This document shows, in pieces, positions 18,474 to 26,597 of a stretch of DNA of 64,000 nucleotides. Positions within the stretch are counted from its first letter, which is position 1. Each line of letters starts with the position of its first letter. The notes beneath the pieces are model-generated. The model was not told where the DNA came from and searched no databases. It saw only the letters and a program-made list of their open reading frames with translations. Source of the DNA: Oscillospiraceae bacterium (GTDB lineage Bacteria; Bacillota; Clostridia; Oscillospirales; Oscillospiraceae); the NCBI GenBank assembly GCA_902765595.1, contig CACXAQ010000003.1, forward strand, positions 35,349 through 99,348. The letters are read 5' to 3'. The position numbers and the translations under genes are program-made.

Positions 18474-18794
18474 ATGAATATCAGCACGGCTTATTCTTCC
18501 GGACGCCTGACAGCGTTTTTTTCCGGGGAATTGGATCAGCATGAGGCTCGCGGCGCCATGCGGAGCCTGGAGGATCTGTTGGATGCGTATCTGCCCCGGG
18601 ACCTGGTGCTGGATCTGTCCGGTTTGAATTTTATGGACTCCTCGGGTATTGCGCTGATCATCCGCGTGAGCCGTCGAGTGAAAGAGATGGGGGGCCGGAT
18701 GTGGATCGAAAATCCGGCAAAGCAGCCGAGACGCGTGATCGATGCCTCCGGGATCGACCGGCTGATCCCGGTGGCCACGAACAGTATTTCATAA
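18474..18794 (+). CDS. spoIIAA: anti-anti-sigma factor SpoIIAA
   Basis: 106 aa STAS-domain protein of the forespore sigma-F switch. The unphosphorylated form binds SpoIIAB and frees sigma-F. The phosphorylation site is in NFMDSSGIAL, with Ser57 matching the Bacillus phosphoserine. The start at 18474 is preceded by GGGAGGCGGG. Order and spacing with the next two genes reproduce the Bacillus spoIIA operon. No sigma-H promoter was confidently found upstream. Confidence 0.95.
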   Translation: MNISTAYSSGRLTAFFSGELDQHEARGAMRSLEDLLDAYLPRDLVLDLSGLNFMDSSGIALIIRVSRRVKEMGGRMWIENPAKQPRRVIDASGIDRLIPVATNSIS

Positions 18795-18821
18795 GCGAAT
18801 AGTCATTTCGGGAGGGAAACG

Positions 18822-19262
18822 ATGAACGCAAAAAACTACATAAAGCTGGAATTCCCCAGCAAAAGCAGCAACGAGGCCTTTGCACGCACGGCGGCTGCGG
18901 CCTTTGCGGCTCAGCTCGACCCAACACTGGAGGAAATCGGGGATATCAAGACCGCTGTATCTGAGGCCGTCACCAACTGCATCGTACACGCCTATCCGGA
19001 AACAGTCGGCAAGGTCCGCATGCGTCTTCGGATCCTGGACGGAGATGTTTTGGAGATCGCGGTGCAGGACTGGGGCAGAGGGATCGCAGACATCCGAAAG
19101 GCGAGGGAACCTCTGTTCACTACGGGCGGGGAGGAGCGCAGCGGCATGGGCTTTACCATTATGGAGAGCTTTATGGACAAGCTGCGGGTGCGCTCGACAC
19201 CGGGAAAGGGGACGACGGTGACCATGCTGCGGTCGATCCTCTCCCGCGAAAAGACTCGATGA
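18822..19262 (+). CDS. spoIIAB: anti-sigma F factor / serine kinase SpoIIAB
   Basis: 146 aa GHKL ATPase that binds sigma-F and phosphorylates SpoIIAA. The N-box is AVSEAVTNCIVHAYP; the G1 box is in VQDWGRGIADI and the G2 region in EERSGMGFTIMESFMD. Length agrees with the family. Its stop overlaps the sigF start by four bases (ATGA). Confidence 0.95.
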   Translation: MNAKNYIKLEFPSKSSNEAFARTAAAAFAAQLDPTLEEIGDIKTAVSEAVTNCIVHAYPETVGKVRMRLRILDGDVLEIAVQDWGRGIADIRKAREPLFTTGGEERSGMGFTIMESFMDKLRVRSTPGKGTTVTMLRSILSREKTR

Positions 19263-19966
19263 ACGAAGAGAAAATCGAGGACCTCCAGGCAGCGCAAAAT
19301 GGGGATCGGGAAGCCGCCGGCAGGCTGATCGAGGAGAACAGCGGTCTGATCTGGAGTATTGCGCGCCGGTATTTCGGACGCGGCGTGGATCCGGAGGATC
19401 TTTATCAGCTGGGCTGCGTGGGCTTTCTCAAGGCCATCGATGGCTTTGATCCCGATTACGGTACAAGGTTCTCCACCTACGCCGTACCCAAGATCGCAGG
19501 AGAGATCCGTCGTTTTCTCCGGGACGATGGCATGATCAAGGTCAGCCGCGGCATCAAGGAGCAGGCGGCGCAGATCCACATGACCCGGGTGGCCCTGGAG
19601 CAGAAAAACGGTCGGGAGCCCACGCTCTCGGAACTGGCAGCGGAAACCGGGTTCTCCCCGGAGGATATTGCCTTTGCCGAAACCGCTACAGGGCCCGCAG
19701 AGAGCATCCAGCGTCAAAGCGGCGAGGACGGTTTTTCTTTGGAATTGGTGCTGGGCGACTATCAGGCGGAGGAACGGATGCTGGAGCGAGTCACGCTCCG
19801 TGCTCTGGTGGAAAAGCTGCCGGAGCGGGAGCGGAAGGTGATCGCGCTGCGGTATTATCATGGGCTCACCCAGCAAAGCTGCGCCAAAGCGCTTTTGGTG
19901 TCCCAGGTGCAGATCTCCCGGCTGGAGCATCGCGCCATCGATCAGCTGAGAAAGATGCTGGAATAA
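19259..19966 (+). CDS. sigF: RNA polymerase sigma-F factor
   Basis: Forespore-specific sigma factor (SpoIIAC), 235 aa. Region 2 has EDLYQLGCVGFLKAIDGFDPDYGTRFSTYAVPKIAGEIRRFLRDDG, the typical core-binding and -10 recognition sequence. Region 3 (PTLSELAAETGFSPEDI) and region 4 (GLTQQSCAKALLVSQVQISRLEHRAIDQLRKML) follow. It is translationally coupled to spoIIAB, and its presence indicates a spore former. Confidence 0.95.
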   Translation: MNEEKIEDLQAAQNGDREAAGRLIEENSGLIWSIARRYFGRGVDPEDLYQLGCVGFLKAIDGFDPDYGTRFSTYAVPKIAGEIRRFLRDDGMIKVSRGIKEQAAQIHMTRVALEQKNGREPTLSELAAETGFSPEDIAFAETATGPAESIQRQSGEDGFSLELVLGDYQAEERMLERVTLRALVEKLPERERKVIALRYYHGLTQQSCAKALLVSQVQISRLEHRAIDQLRKMLE

Positions 19967-20013
19967 AACCGGGAGTTTTCAGGAATTCCCATCTCTTTTG
20001 TCAAAAACGCGGC

Positions 20014-20042
20014 TTGACTTTGACGCGTATTCCGTCTATAGT
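20014..20042 (+). promoter_or_regulatory. sigma-A promoter of the aro operon
   Basis: TTGACT (20014-20019) and TATAGT (20037-20042) with 17-base spacing. The predicted start of transcription is around 20049, at the edge of an inverted repeat. Confidence 0.75.
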
Positions 20043-20049
20043 ATTCTTA

Positions 20050-20066
20050 GTTACCAATGTGGTAAC
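20050..20066. promoter_or_regulatory. inverted repeat, putative operator at the aro start site
   Basis: GTTACCA-ATG-TGGTAAC, a perfect 7-bp inverted repeat with a 3-base spacer, directly downstream of the -10 box and spanning the predicted start. Position and symmetry fit a repressor site. The binding protein is unknown; the TrpR-related YerC encoded at 37.6 kb is one candidate only by fold. Confidence 0.55.
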
Positions 20067-20081
20067 GAAGGAGATAGATAG

Positions 20082-20135
20082 ATGAAATGTCCTTTTGATC
20101 GCTGCAGGTTCATCCTTGCTGCATGGATGCGGTAA
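20082..20135 (+). CDS. candidate leader peptide of the aro operon
   Basis: A 17-codon frame, MKCPFDRCRFILAAWMR, preceded by GAAGGAG ten bases before the ATG. It has two Phe and one Trp codon, more aromatic residues than expected by chance in so short a frame. It is followed by mutually exclusive hairpins and an intrinsic terminator, the arrangement of a ribosome-mediated attenuator. Translation is not proven. Confidence 0.45.
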   Translation: MKCPFDRCRFILAAWMR

Positions 20136-20209
20136 GGCGGATTTGTGGTGCGTGAAAGGACGCATGAACATGCATTTTCCGCACAGGTTTTTCCTGGGCG
20201 GCTTTTTTT
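20121..20209 (+). promoter_or_regulatory. candidate attenuator of the aro operon
   Basis: GCATGGATGCG (20121-20131), which includes the leader Trp codon, can pair with CGCAT...CATGC (20161-20173). That segment can instead form TGCGT/ACGCA (20149-20164). The upstream GTGCG (20148-20152) can also pair with CGCAC in the terminator stem. The terminator is CCGCACAGG / CCTGGGCGG (20179-20201) with one mismatch, a T5 loop and a seven-T tail. The sense of regulation is not resolved. Confidence 0.55.
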
Positions 20210-20242
20210 ATGGATTTGGGATCCACTTGATGAAAGAAACGG

Positions 20243-21256
20243 GTGATTCATTTGATCGTTATATTGAGGCATGACGCGGCAGCGGAGAAGCAGGAAGAGC
20301 TGGTCTGCTGGCTGGAAGCCCAGGGACTGAAGATCCAGCGTTTTGACGGGGAGTTCCAGACGGCAATCGGCCTGATCGGAGACGCTTCCCGTGTTGACGT
20401 GGAGCTGATGAGCGGTCTTGATATTGTAGAGAAGGTCTGTCGAGTTTCGGAGCCTTATCGGGACTGCAGCCGTAAGCACCATCCCCAGGATACGGTGGTC
20501 AATGCATGCGGCGTCCCTGTGGGCGGCGGACACTTTGCCATGATCGCGGGGCCCTGCGCGGTGGAAAGCGAAGAGCAGATCGTGAGCATTGCCCGGGCAG
20601 TGAAGGCAGCCGGCGCAGATCTTCTGCGGGGCGGCGCCTTTAAGCCCCGGACCTCCCCCTATGATTTTTCCGGCTTGAAGGCTGAGGGCCTGAAATATCT
20701 GCGCGTGGCCCGGGAGGAGACGGGCCTTCCCATCGTTACGGAACTGATGGATATCCGGGACCTGGAGCTGTTTGAGGACATTGATGTGATCCAGGTCGGC
20801 GCGCGGAACATGCAGAACTTTGACCTGCTGCGGGAACTGGGGAAGACCCGGAAGCCGATCCTGCTCAAGCGGGGACTTGCCAACACGCTGCGGGAGCTTC
20901 TGCTCAGCGCGGAATACATCATGGCCAGCGGCAATGAGCAGGTCATCCTCTGCGAGCGGGGGATTCGCACTTTTTCGGACTACACCCGCAACACCCTGGA
21001 TCTCTCTGCGGTGCCCATGCTCCATGAGCTGAGCCATCTGCCGGTGATCGTGGATCCCAGCCACGCCACCGGGATCGCCCGGCTGGTTTCACCGATGGCC
21101 CTGGCCGGTACGGCAGCCGGGGCGGACGGATTGATGATCGAGGTCCACAACGATCCGATGAAGGCCCGCTGTGACGGAGCTCAGGCGCTCACCCCTCAGG
21201 CCTTTGCAGTCCTTGCGGATAAGGTACGACGGGTCCGGGAGACGGTTATGGCGTAA
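20243..21256 (+). CDS. aroF: DAHP synthase with N-terminal ACT-like domain
   Basis: First enzyme of the shikimate pathway: PEP plus erythrose 4-phosphate to 3-deoxy-D-arabino-heptulosonate 7-phosphate. It is the type I-beta form, 337 aa. An N-terminal ferredoxin-like regulatory domain (about 1-75) precedes the barrel with [41 protein letters not shown] and VDPSHATG. The regulatory domain in relatives gives feedback control by Phe or Tyr. The start is GTG 20243; TTG 20252 is possible, and neither has a strong ribosome-binding site. Confidence 0.95.
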   Translation: MIHLIVILRHDAAAEKQEELVCWLEAQGLKIQRFDGEFQTAIGLIGDASRVDVELMSGLDIVEKVCRVSEPYRDCSRKHHPQDTVVNACGVPVGGGHFAMIAGPCAVESEEQIVSIARAVKAAGADLLRGGAFKPRTSPYDFSGLKAEGLKYLRVAREETGLPIVTELMDIRDLELFEDIDVIQVGARNMQNFDLLRELGKTRKPILLKRGLANTLRELLLSAEYIMASGNEQVILCERGIRTFSDYTRNTLDLSAVPMLHELSHLPVIVDPSHATGIARLVSPMALAGTAAGADGLMIEVHNDPMKARCDGAQALTPQAFAVLADKVRRVRETVMA

Positions 21257-21287
21257 AGATCTGAAACGCTTGAAAGGAGAGCGGCAA

Positions 21288-22346
21288 ATGAGAACAGTCG
21301 AGATCCCGGCATCCCGCCCCTATCGGGTCCTGATCGGCCGCGGACTCCTCTCGCAGGCAGGCGAGCTGATTCGCGCCGTGAGCGATGCCGGTACTGCAGT
21401 CATCGTATCCGGGGAACACGTATATCCGCTGTATGGGTCGGAACTGGAACGCGCGCTGGATCGTGGCGGGTTCCGACTGCTGCATTGGGTCCATCCCTCC
21501 GGAGAAAAACATAAAAACCTGGAAACTTACGGAAAGCTATTGAACTATCTTTCCGAAAACCGTATCGGCAGGGGAGACCTTCTCCTGTCCCTGGGCGGGG
21601 GCGTGACCGGTGATTTGACCGGCTTTGCCGCTGCGACCTACCAGCGGGGCATGGACTATGTACAGATCCCCACCACGCTGCTGGCCATGGTGGATTCCTC
21701 CGTTGGGGGGAAGACGGCGGTCAATCTCCCCGCCGGAAAGAATCTGGCGGGCTGCTTCCATCAGCCGAAAACAGTCCTATGTGACCCAAATCTGCTGTCC
21801 ACGCTGCCGGAACGGGAATATCGAAGCGGCTGCGCGGAAGTGATCAAATACGCCATGCTGTGCAGCCCCTCCCTTTTCCGCCAGCTCCAGACGGCATCTG
21901 CCTGGGAAAACCCGGAGCAGGTGATCGAGTGCTGCGTTGCGATCAAGCGGGATTATGTCGGGCAGGATGAATTCGATGTGGGCATTCGTCGTTATTTGAA
22001 TCTGGGGCACAGCTTCGGTCACGCGGTAGAGGCCTGCAGCGGCTATGCCTGCTCACACGGGGAAGCCATATCTGTCGGAATGGCCATGATCGCCCGGGCA
22101 GCTGCAGAAAAGGGGATCTGTACACCGGATGCCCTGGATGCGCTGCTGGCACTGTTGGAAAAATACAAGCTGCCTACAGAGACGGATATTCCGTTGGATC
22201 AACTCCAGCGTGCAGTTCTCTCCGATAAAAAGCGTAAAGACGAGCAGATCCATCTGGTGGTGCCGGAGACGATCGGTCGCTGTCGGATCATTCCCGTCCC
22301 GGTGGAGGAGCTTCGAGACTGGCTGCGGCTGGGAGGAGCGAGATGA
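21288..22346 (+). CDS. aroB: 3-dehydroquinate synthase
   Basis: 352 aa NAD- and metal-dependent enzyme converting DAHP to 3-dehydroquinate. Conserved blocks are SGEKHKNLETYGKLLNYL, LSLGGGVTGDLTGFAAATYQRG, PTTLLAMVDSSVGGKTAVN and the metal-binding LGHSFGHAVE. AAAGGAGAG lies before the ATG at 21288. It starts 31 bases after aroF and overlaps aroA by four bases. Confidence 0.96.
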   Translation: MRTVEIPASRPYRVLIGRGLLSQAGELIRAVSDAGTAVIVSGEHVYPLYGSELERALDRGGFRLLHWVHPSGEKHKNLETYGKLLNYLSENRIGRGDLLLSLGGGVTGDLTGFAAATYQRGMDYVQIPTTLLAMVDSSVGGKTAVNLPAGKNLAGCFHQPKTVLCDPNLLSTLPEREYRSGCAEVIKYAMLCSPSLFRQLQTASAWENPEQVIECCVAIKRDYVGQDEFDVGIRRYLNLGHSFGHAVEACSGYACSHGEAISVGMAMIARAAAEKGICTPDALDALLALLEKYKLPTETDIPLDQLQRAVLSDKKRKDEQIHLVVPETIGRCRIIPVPVEELRDWLRLGGAR

Positions 22347-23602
22347 ATGTTACACTTGCCCCCGGTCCCCGCTGCGGATGCGTACAGGTCCCAACTTCCA
22401 AATCCCATGCCCACCGTTTGCTGATTTGTGCAGCCGCGGGAGCGCGGGAGACTTGTATTGCCTGCGGTGAGCTTTCCCGTGATGTAGAGGCCACTGTCAA
22501 CTGCCTGCGTGCACTGGGCGCCGGGATCCGGGAGACGAAACCGGGAGTGCTTTCTGTTACACCGATTTGCCGCGTGCCTGCGGAAACATGCGTGCTGCCC
22601 TGCGGTGAAAGCGGCTCCGCGCTTCGCTTCCTGTTGCCCTTTGCGGGCGCCCTTGGCGCGAAAGCTGTTTTCATGCGGGAGGGCCGTCTGCCGAAGCGTC
22701 CTCTGGAGCCGCTGGCGGGGGAGCTCTGCCGCCATGGGATGCGCCTGGAGACGCAGGGTGACCTGCTTTATTCCCAGGGGCAGCTTCAGCCCGGGAATTA
22801 CGCGCTGCCGGGGAATGTGTCTTCCCAGTTCATTTCCGGCCTGCTGATGGCACTCCCGCTTTTGGAAGGCGAGAGCAGCCTCACGGTGACAGGACCGATA
22901 GAGTCCGCATCCTACATTACGATGACTGAGGAAACGCTGCGCCTGGCAGAGATCCGGATTAGAAGTGAAAACAGTGTTTATAAGATCCCGGGCTCCTGTC
23001 GTCCTTGTATGCCGGAATGCGTCAAGGTAGAGGGAGACTGGTCCGGAGCCGCGTTTTTCCTGTGCATGGGCGCCCTTTCACCTGCGGGTATCATGGTGAA
23101 GGGGCTTTCACAAAGCTCAGTACACGGCGACCGGGCCATCCTGGATCTGCTGAGAAGCTTCGGCGCGGAGGTATGGGCGCGGGAAGATGCGATTCTGGTC
23201 CGTCGCGGCGTTTTGCGCGGGCAGATCATTGACGCCGCGCCGATCCCGGATCTGATCCCGCCGCTCAGTGTTTTGGCAGCGGTGGCGGAAGGGGAAACCC
23301 GGATCGTGAACGCGGGGCGCCTTCGCCTGAAGGAATCAGACCGGTTGAAGAGCATTACCCATATGCTCCGCGCTCTCGGCGCGTATGTTGAGGAACTGCA
23401 AGACGGCCTCCGGATCCGCGGGAGAGAGCAGCTTGGCGGCGGCACGGTGCCCTGTGCGGGGGATCACCGCATCGCCATGTCGGCCGCCGTCGCTGCTTGC
23501 GCCTGTTCGGACTCGGTAAGCATCCCGGATGCAGAATGCGTACAAAAGTCCTACCCCCGGTTCTGGCAGGACCGGGAAGCCCTGGAGGTAATAGACGAAT
23601 GA
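22343..23602 (+). CDS. aroA: EPSP synthase
   Basis: 419 aa 3-phosphoshikimate 1-carboxyvinyltransferase, joining PEP to shikimate 3-phosphate. The N-terminal substrate loop is TSKSHAHRLLICAAA, the second conserved site is CGESGSALRFLLPFAG, and the C-terminal block is RLKESDRLKS...DHRIAMSAAVA. The Ala and Ser at positions where class I enzymes have Thr suggest the divergent class II type. It overlaps aroB and aroC by four bases each. Confidence 0.95.
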   Translation: MNVTLAPGPRCGCVQVPTSKSHAHRLLICAAAGARETCIACGELSRDVEATVNCLRALGAGIRETKPGVLSVTPICRVPAETCVLPCGESGSALRFLLPFAGALGAKAVFMREGRLPKRPLEPLAGELCRHGMRLETQGDLLYSQGQLQPGNYALPGNVSSQFISGLLMALPLLEGESSLTVTGPIESASYITMTEETLRLAEIRIRSENSVYKIPGSCRPCMPECVKVEGDWSGAAFFLCMGALSPAGIMVKGLSQSSVHGDRAILDLLRSFGAEVWAREDAILVRRGVLRGQIIDAAPIPDLIPPLSVLAAVAEGETRIVNAGRLRLKESDRLKSITHMLRALGAYVEELQDGLRIRGREQLGGGTVPCAGDHRIAMSAAVAACACSDSVSIPDAECVQKSYPRFWQDREALEVIDE

Positions 23603-24669
23603 GCAGCTGGTGCGGAGAAAACTTGAAATTAAAGATCTTTGGCGAGTCTCACGGTCCTTTTGTAGGGATGACCCTTGAAGGGATCCCGGAGGGCGAGCAG
23701 ATCGACTGTTCCGTGCTCCAATGCTTGATGGAACGCCGTGCGCCGGGAAGAAACGCCTGGTCTTCCGGGCGGAACGAGGCGGATGTGCCGGAGTTTCTCG
23801 AGGGTATCCTGAACGACAGAACTACCGGCGCGCCGATCACGGCGATCCTCCGCAACAATGACACGCGTTCGGAGGATTACGCCTCTTTGCAGTATGTACC
23901 GCGCCCCGGGCATGCAGACTATACCGCGTTTGTCAAGTTTGGGGATCAGTACGATTTTCGCGGTGGCGGACCGTTTTCCGGCCGCCTGACAGCGCCCCTT
24001 TGCCTCGCGGGCGGGATCTGCCTGCAGCTTTTGGAGCGGGAGGGGATTCGCGTGATCTCCCGCATCGCGGAGATCGGCTGCGTGTGCGACAGGGGAGAGC
24101 TGCTTTCCTCCACAGCGGAGAAGCCCTTTCCCGCGGTGGACGACGCCTGCGGAGAAGCCATGCGCGCCAGGATTGCCCAGGTCAAAGCAGAAGGGGACTC
24201 CGTCGGCGGCGTGATCGAATGCAAGGTGCTGGGACTGCCAGCCGGCCTGGGAGGTCCAATGTTTGACGGCATGGAGAGCCGGATCGCGGAGATCGTCTTC
24301 GGCATCCCGGCTGTGAAGGGGATCGAGTTCGGCGTGGGCTTTGCCTCCGCCCGTCTCACCGGCAGTGAGAATAACGATCCTTTCTCTGTGAGGGAGGGAC
24401 GCGTTATTACCGATACCAATAACTGCGGCGGGATCCTGGGCGGGATCACCGATGGAATGCCGCTGCGCTTTCGCGTCGCGATCAAGCCCACGCCGTCTAT
24501 TGCAAAAGTGCAGCGGAGCGTGGATCTTAGATCGATGCGGGAAACGGAACTTGCGGTCGCCGGAAGGCATGATCCCTGCGTCGTGCCGCGCGCGGTCCCA
24601 GTCATAGAAGCCGCGGCGGCGCTCGGCGTCTATGATGCTCTTCTGCAACGGAAAAAGGAGCTTGCATAA
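23599..24669 (+). CDS. aroC: chorismate synthase
   Basis: 356 aa enzyme that converts EPSP to chorismate using reduced FMN. Signatures present: GESHGPFVGMTLEGIPEG, PGRNAWSSGRNEADVPEF, the flavin-binding RPGHADYTAFVKFG, and FRGGGPFSGRLTAPLCLAGG. The C-terminal RSMRETELAVAGRHDPCVVPRAVPV completes the family pattern. The ATG at 23599 overlaps the aroA stop (ATGA), and the TAA is directly followed by the next ATG. Confidence 0.96.
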   Translation: MSSWCGENLKLKIFGESHGPFVGMTLEGIPEGEQIDCSVLQCLMERRAPGRNAWSSGRNEADVPEFLEGILNDRTTGAPITAILRNNDTRSEDYASLQYVPRPGHADYTAFVKFGDQYDFRGGGPFSGRLTAPLCLAGGICLQLLEREGIRVISRIAEIGCVCDRGELLSSTAEKPFPAVDDACGEAMRARIAQVKAEGDSVGGVIECKVLGLPAGLGGPMFDGMESRIAEIVFGIPAVKGIEFGVGFASARLTGSENNDPFSVREGRVITDTNNCGGILGGITDGMPLRFRVAIKPTPSIAKVQRSVDLRSMRETELAVAGRHDPCVVPRAVPVIEAAAALGVYDALLQRKKELA

Positions 24670-26154
24670 ATGGAGCTTTCGGATTACAGACAGGAGCTGG
24701 ACAGGCTCGACAGGGACCTGGTACAGCTCTTTCTCCGGCGGATGGAGATCTCCGGTGAGATAGGGCGCTACAAGAATAAAAAACACCTTCCGATTTTGGA
24801 TTCGGAGCGAGAGATACAGAAGCTGAACGAGTTGAGATCTCTCGCACCAAGCAAGATGCAGAAAACTGTCGCGTCCCTTTATGAGAGGATCTTTGAACTG
24901 AGTCGGGAATACCAGAATAAGCTGAGCGATCAAAAACGCTGCGGTCTGTTGGGGGAGACGCTGGGACATAGCTATTCGCCCCGGATCCACGAGATTTTGG
25001 CCGACTATGAATACCGGCTTTACGAAAAAAAACCGGAAGAGCTGGATGCGTTTTTGCGCAGCGGAGAATGGGACGGCCTGAATGTGACCATCCCTTATAA
25101 AAAGACTGTACTCCCTTATTGCAATACGCTCTCGGAAACGGCCAAGCTGATCGGGAGCGTGAATACCCTTGTACGGCGTCCTGACGGCTCTATTTATGGC
25201 GACAACACTGACGCCTATGGTTTTTCTCTTCTGCTGAATAAGCTGGGCCTGGATCTGGCAGGGAAAAAGACAGTGGTCCTTGGCAGCGGAGGCGCTTCTG
25301 CCATGGCCTGCGTGATGCTCCGGCAGATGGGCGCTGGACAGGTGGTCGTCATTTCCCGCAGCGGAGAAAACAACTACGGGAATCTGGAATTGCACCGGGA
25401 CGCGGTGCTGCTGGTCAACGCTACGCCTGTTGGGATGTATCCACATAATGGACATGCCGCCGTTGATCTGGCGTCGCTTCCAAATCTGCAGGGCGTTGTG
25501 GATTTGGTCTACAACCCCCGCCGCACGGCTCTGCTGATGCAGGCCGAGGCAAGGGGGATCCCCTGTGTGGGCGGTCTTCTGATGCTGACAGCTCAGGCCA
25601 AGCGAAGCGCGGAACTGTTTAGTGGAAATAGCATTCCCGATACCGAGACAGACCGGATTGAGGGGCTGCTGAAACGAGAGATGCAGAACATTGCGCTGAT
25701 CGGCATGCCGGGCTGCGGCAAGAGCAGCATTGCTCGGATCCTTGGCAAAAGGCTGAACCGGCCGGTCCTGGAAGCGGACGAAGAGATCGAAAAGACCGCC
25801 GGGCGCAGCATCCCCGAGATTTTTGCAGAAGAGGGGGAGGAAGGCTTCCGCAGGCGGGAGACGCAGGTCCTTCGGGAGCTGGGAAAGCGCTCCGGCGCGA
25901 TCCTCTCCACCGGCGGCGGCTGCGTGACCCGGGAGGAAAACTACCCGCTGCTGCATCAAAACAGCCTGATCATCTGGCGAAAACGTGCTGTTCCCGATTT
26001 GCCCCGGGAGGGGAGACCGATCTCCCAAAGTCGGGCTCTGGAGGAGCTCTACCGGGAACGAGAGCCCCTGTATCGCCGCTTTGCGGATGTGGTGATCGAG
26101 GAGACGGAGACCGTGGAGGAAGCGGTGGAAAAGATCCTGGAGGTGCTGAAATGA
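24670..26154 (+). CDS. chorismate mutase-shikimate dehydrogenase-shikimate kinase fusion
   Basis: 494 aa trifunctional protein. Residues 1-85 are an AroQ-type chorismate mutase (ELDRLDRDLVQLFLRRMEISGEIGRYK). Residues 90-335 are AroE, with GHSYSPRIHEIL, the catalytic Lys in NVTIPYKKTVLP, NTDAYGF, and the NADP site VLGSGGASAMA. Residues 338-494 are AroK, with the P-loop GMPGCGKSS, STGGGCVTREEN and lid GRPISQSRALEELYREREPLY. AroE and AroK act before chorismate and the mutase after it, so the fusion joins non-adjacent steps. The start directly abuts the aroC stop. Confidence 0.94.
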   Translation: MELSDYRQELDRLDRDLVQLFLRRMEISGEIGRYKNKKHLPILDSEREIQKLNELRSLAPSKMQKTVASLYERIFELSREYQNKLSDQKRCGLLGETLGHSYSPRIHEILADYEYRLYEKKPEELDAFLRSGEWDGLNVTIPYKKTVLPYCNTLSETAKLIGSVNTLVRRPDGSIYGDNTDAYGFSLLLNKLGLDLAGKKTVVLGSGGASAMACVMLRQMGAGQVVVISRSGENNYGNLELHRDAVLLVNATPVGMYPHNGHAAVDLASLPNLQGVVDLVYNPRRTALLMQAEARGIPCVGGLLMLTAQAKRSAELFSGNSIPDTETDRIEGLLKREMQNIALIGMPGCGKSSIARILGKRLNRPVLEADEEIEKTAGRSIPEIFAEEGEEGFRRRETQVLRELGKRSGAILSTGGGCVTREENYPLLHQNSLIIWRKRAVPDLPREGRPISQSRALEELYREREPLYRRFADVVIEETETVEEAVEKILEVLK

Positions 26155-26597
26155 AGCTTCTGGTTTTGAATGGGCCGAATCTGAATCTGCTTGGTCTGCG
26201 AGAGCCGGAGATTTACGGATACAAGAGCTACAAGGATCTGGAAGAATATATCCAGAAGACTTGTAGCGAAGAAAACATCGATGTGTCCGTTGCCCAGACT
26301 AACCACGAGGGCTGCCTGGTGGATCAGATCCAGGAGGCCCGGGGCGTTTTTGACGGAATCGTCATCAATCCCGCGGCCTATACCCATACCAGCATTGCCA
26401 TCCTGGATGCGCTGAAGGCTGTGGCGCTGCCGGCTGTGGAGGTGCATCTGAGTGATCTGAGCCAGAGAGAGCCTTTCCGGCAGATCTCTTACGCGGGCAT
26501 GGCCTGCCTCAAAACCTACGCTGGCTTTGGCTTTGAGGGTTATCGGCAGGCGATCCTGTTCCTGAAAGACTATTTGGAGGGAGGCAAGAAAACATGA
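26151..26597 (+). CDS. aroQ: type II 3-dehydroquinate dehydratase
   Basis: 148 aa dodecameric enzyme forming 3-dehydroshikimate. The conserved stretch is LVLNGPNLNLLGLREPEIYG with the catalytic Tyr, then QTNHEGCLVDQIQEA, NPAAYTHTSIAILDAL and EVHLSDLSQREPFRQISY. It overlaps the fusion gene by four bases and the DUF554 gene by four bases, so all seven genes form one tightly coupled unit. Confidence 0.96.
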   Translation: MKLLVLNGPNLNLLGLREPEIYGYKSYKDLEEYIQKTCSEENIDVSVAQTNHEGCLVDQIQEARGVFDGIVINPAAYTHTSIAILDALKAVALPAVEVHLSDLSQREPFRQISYAGMACLKTYAGFGFEGYRQAILFLKDYLEGGKKT

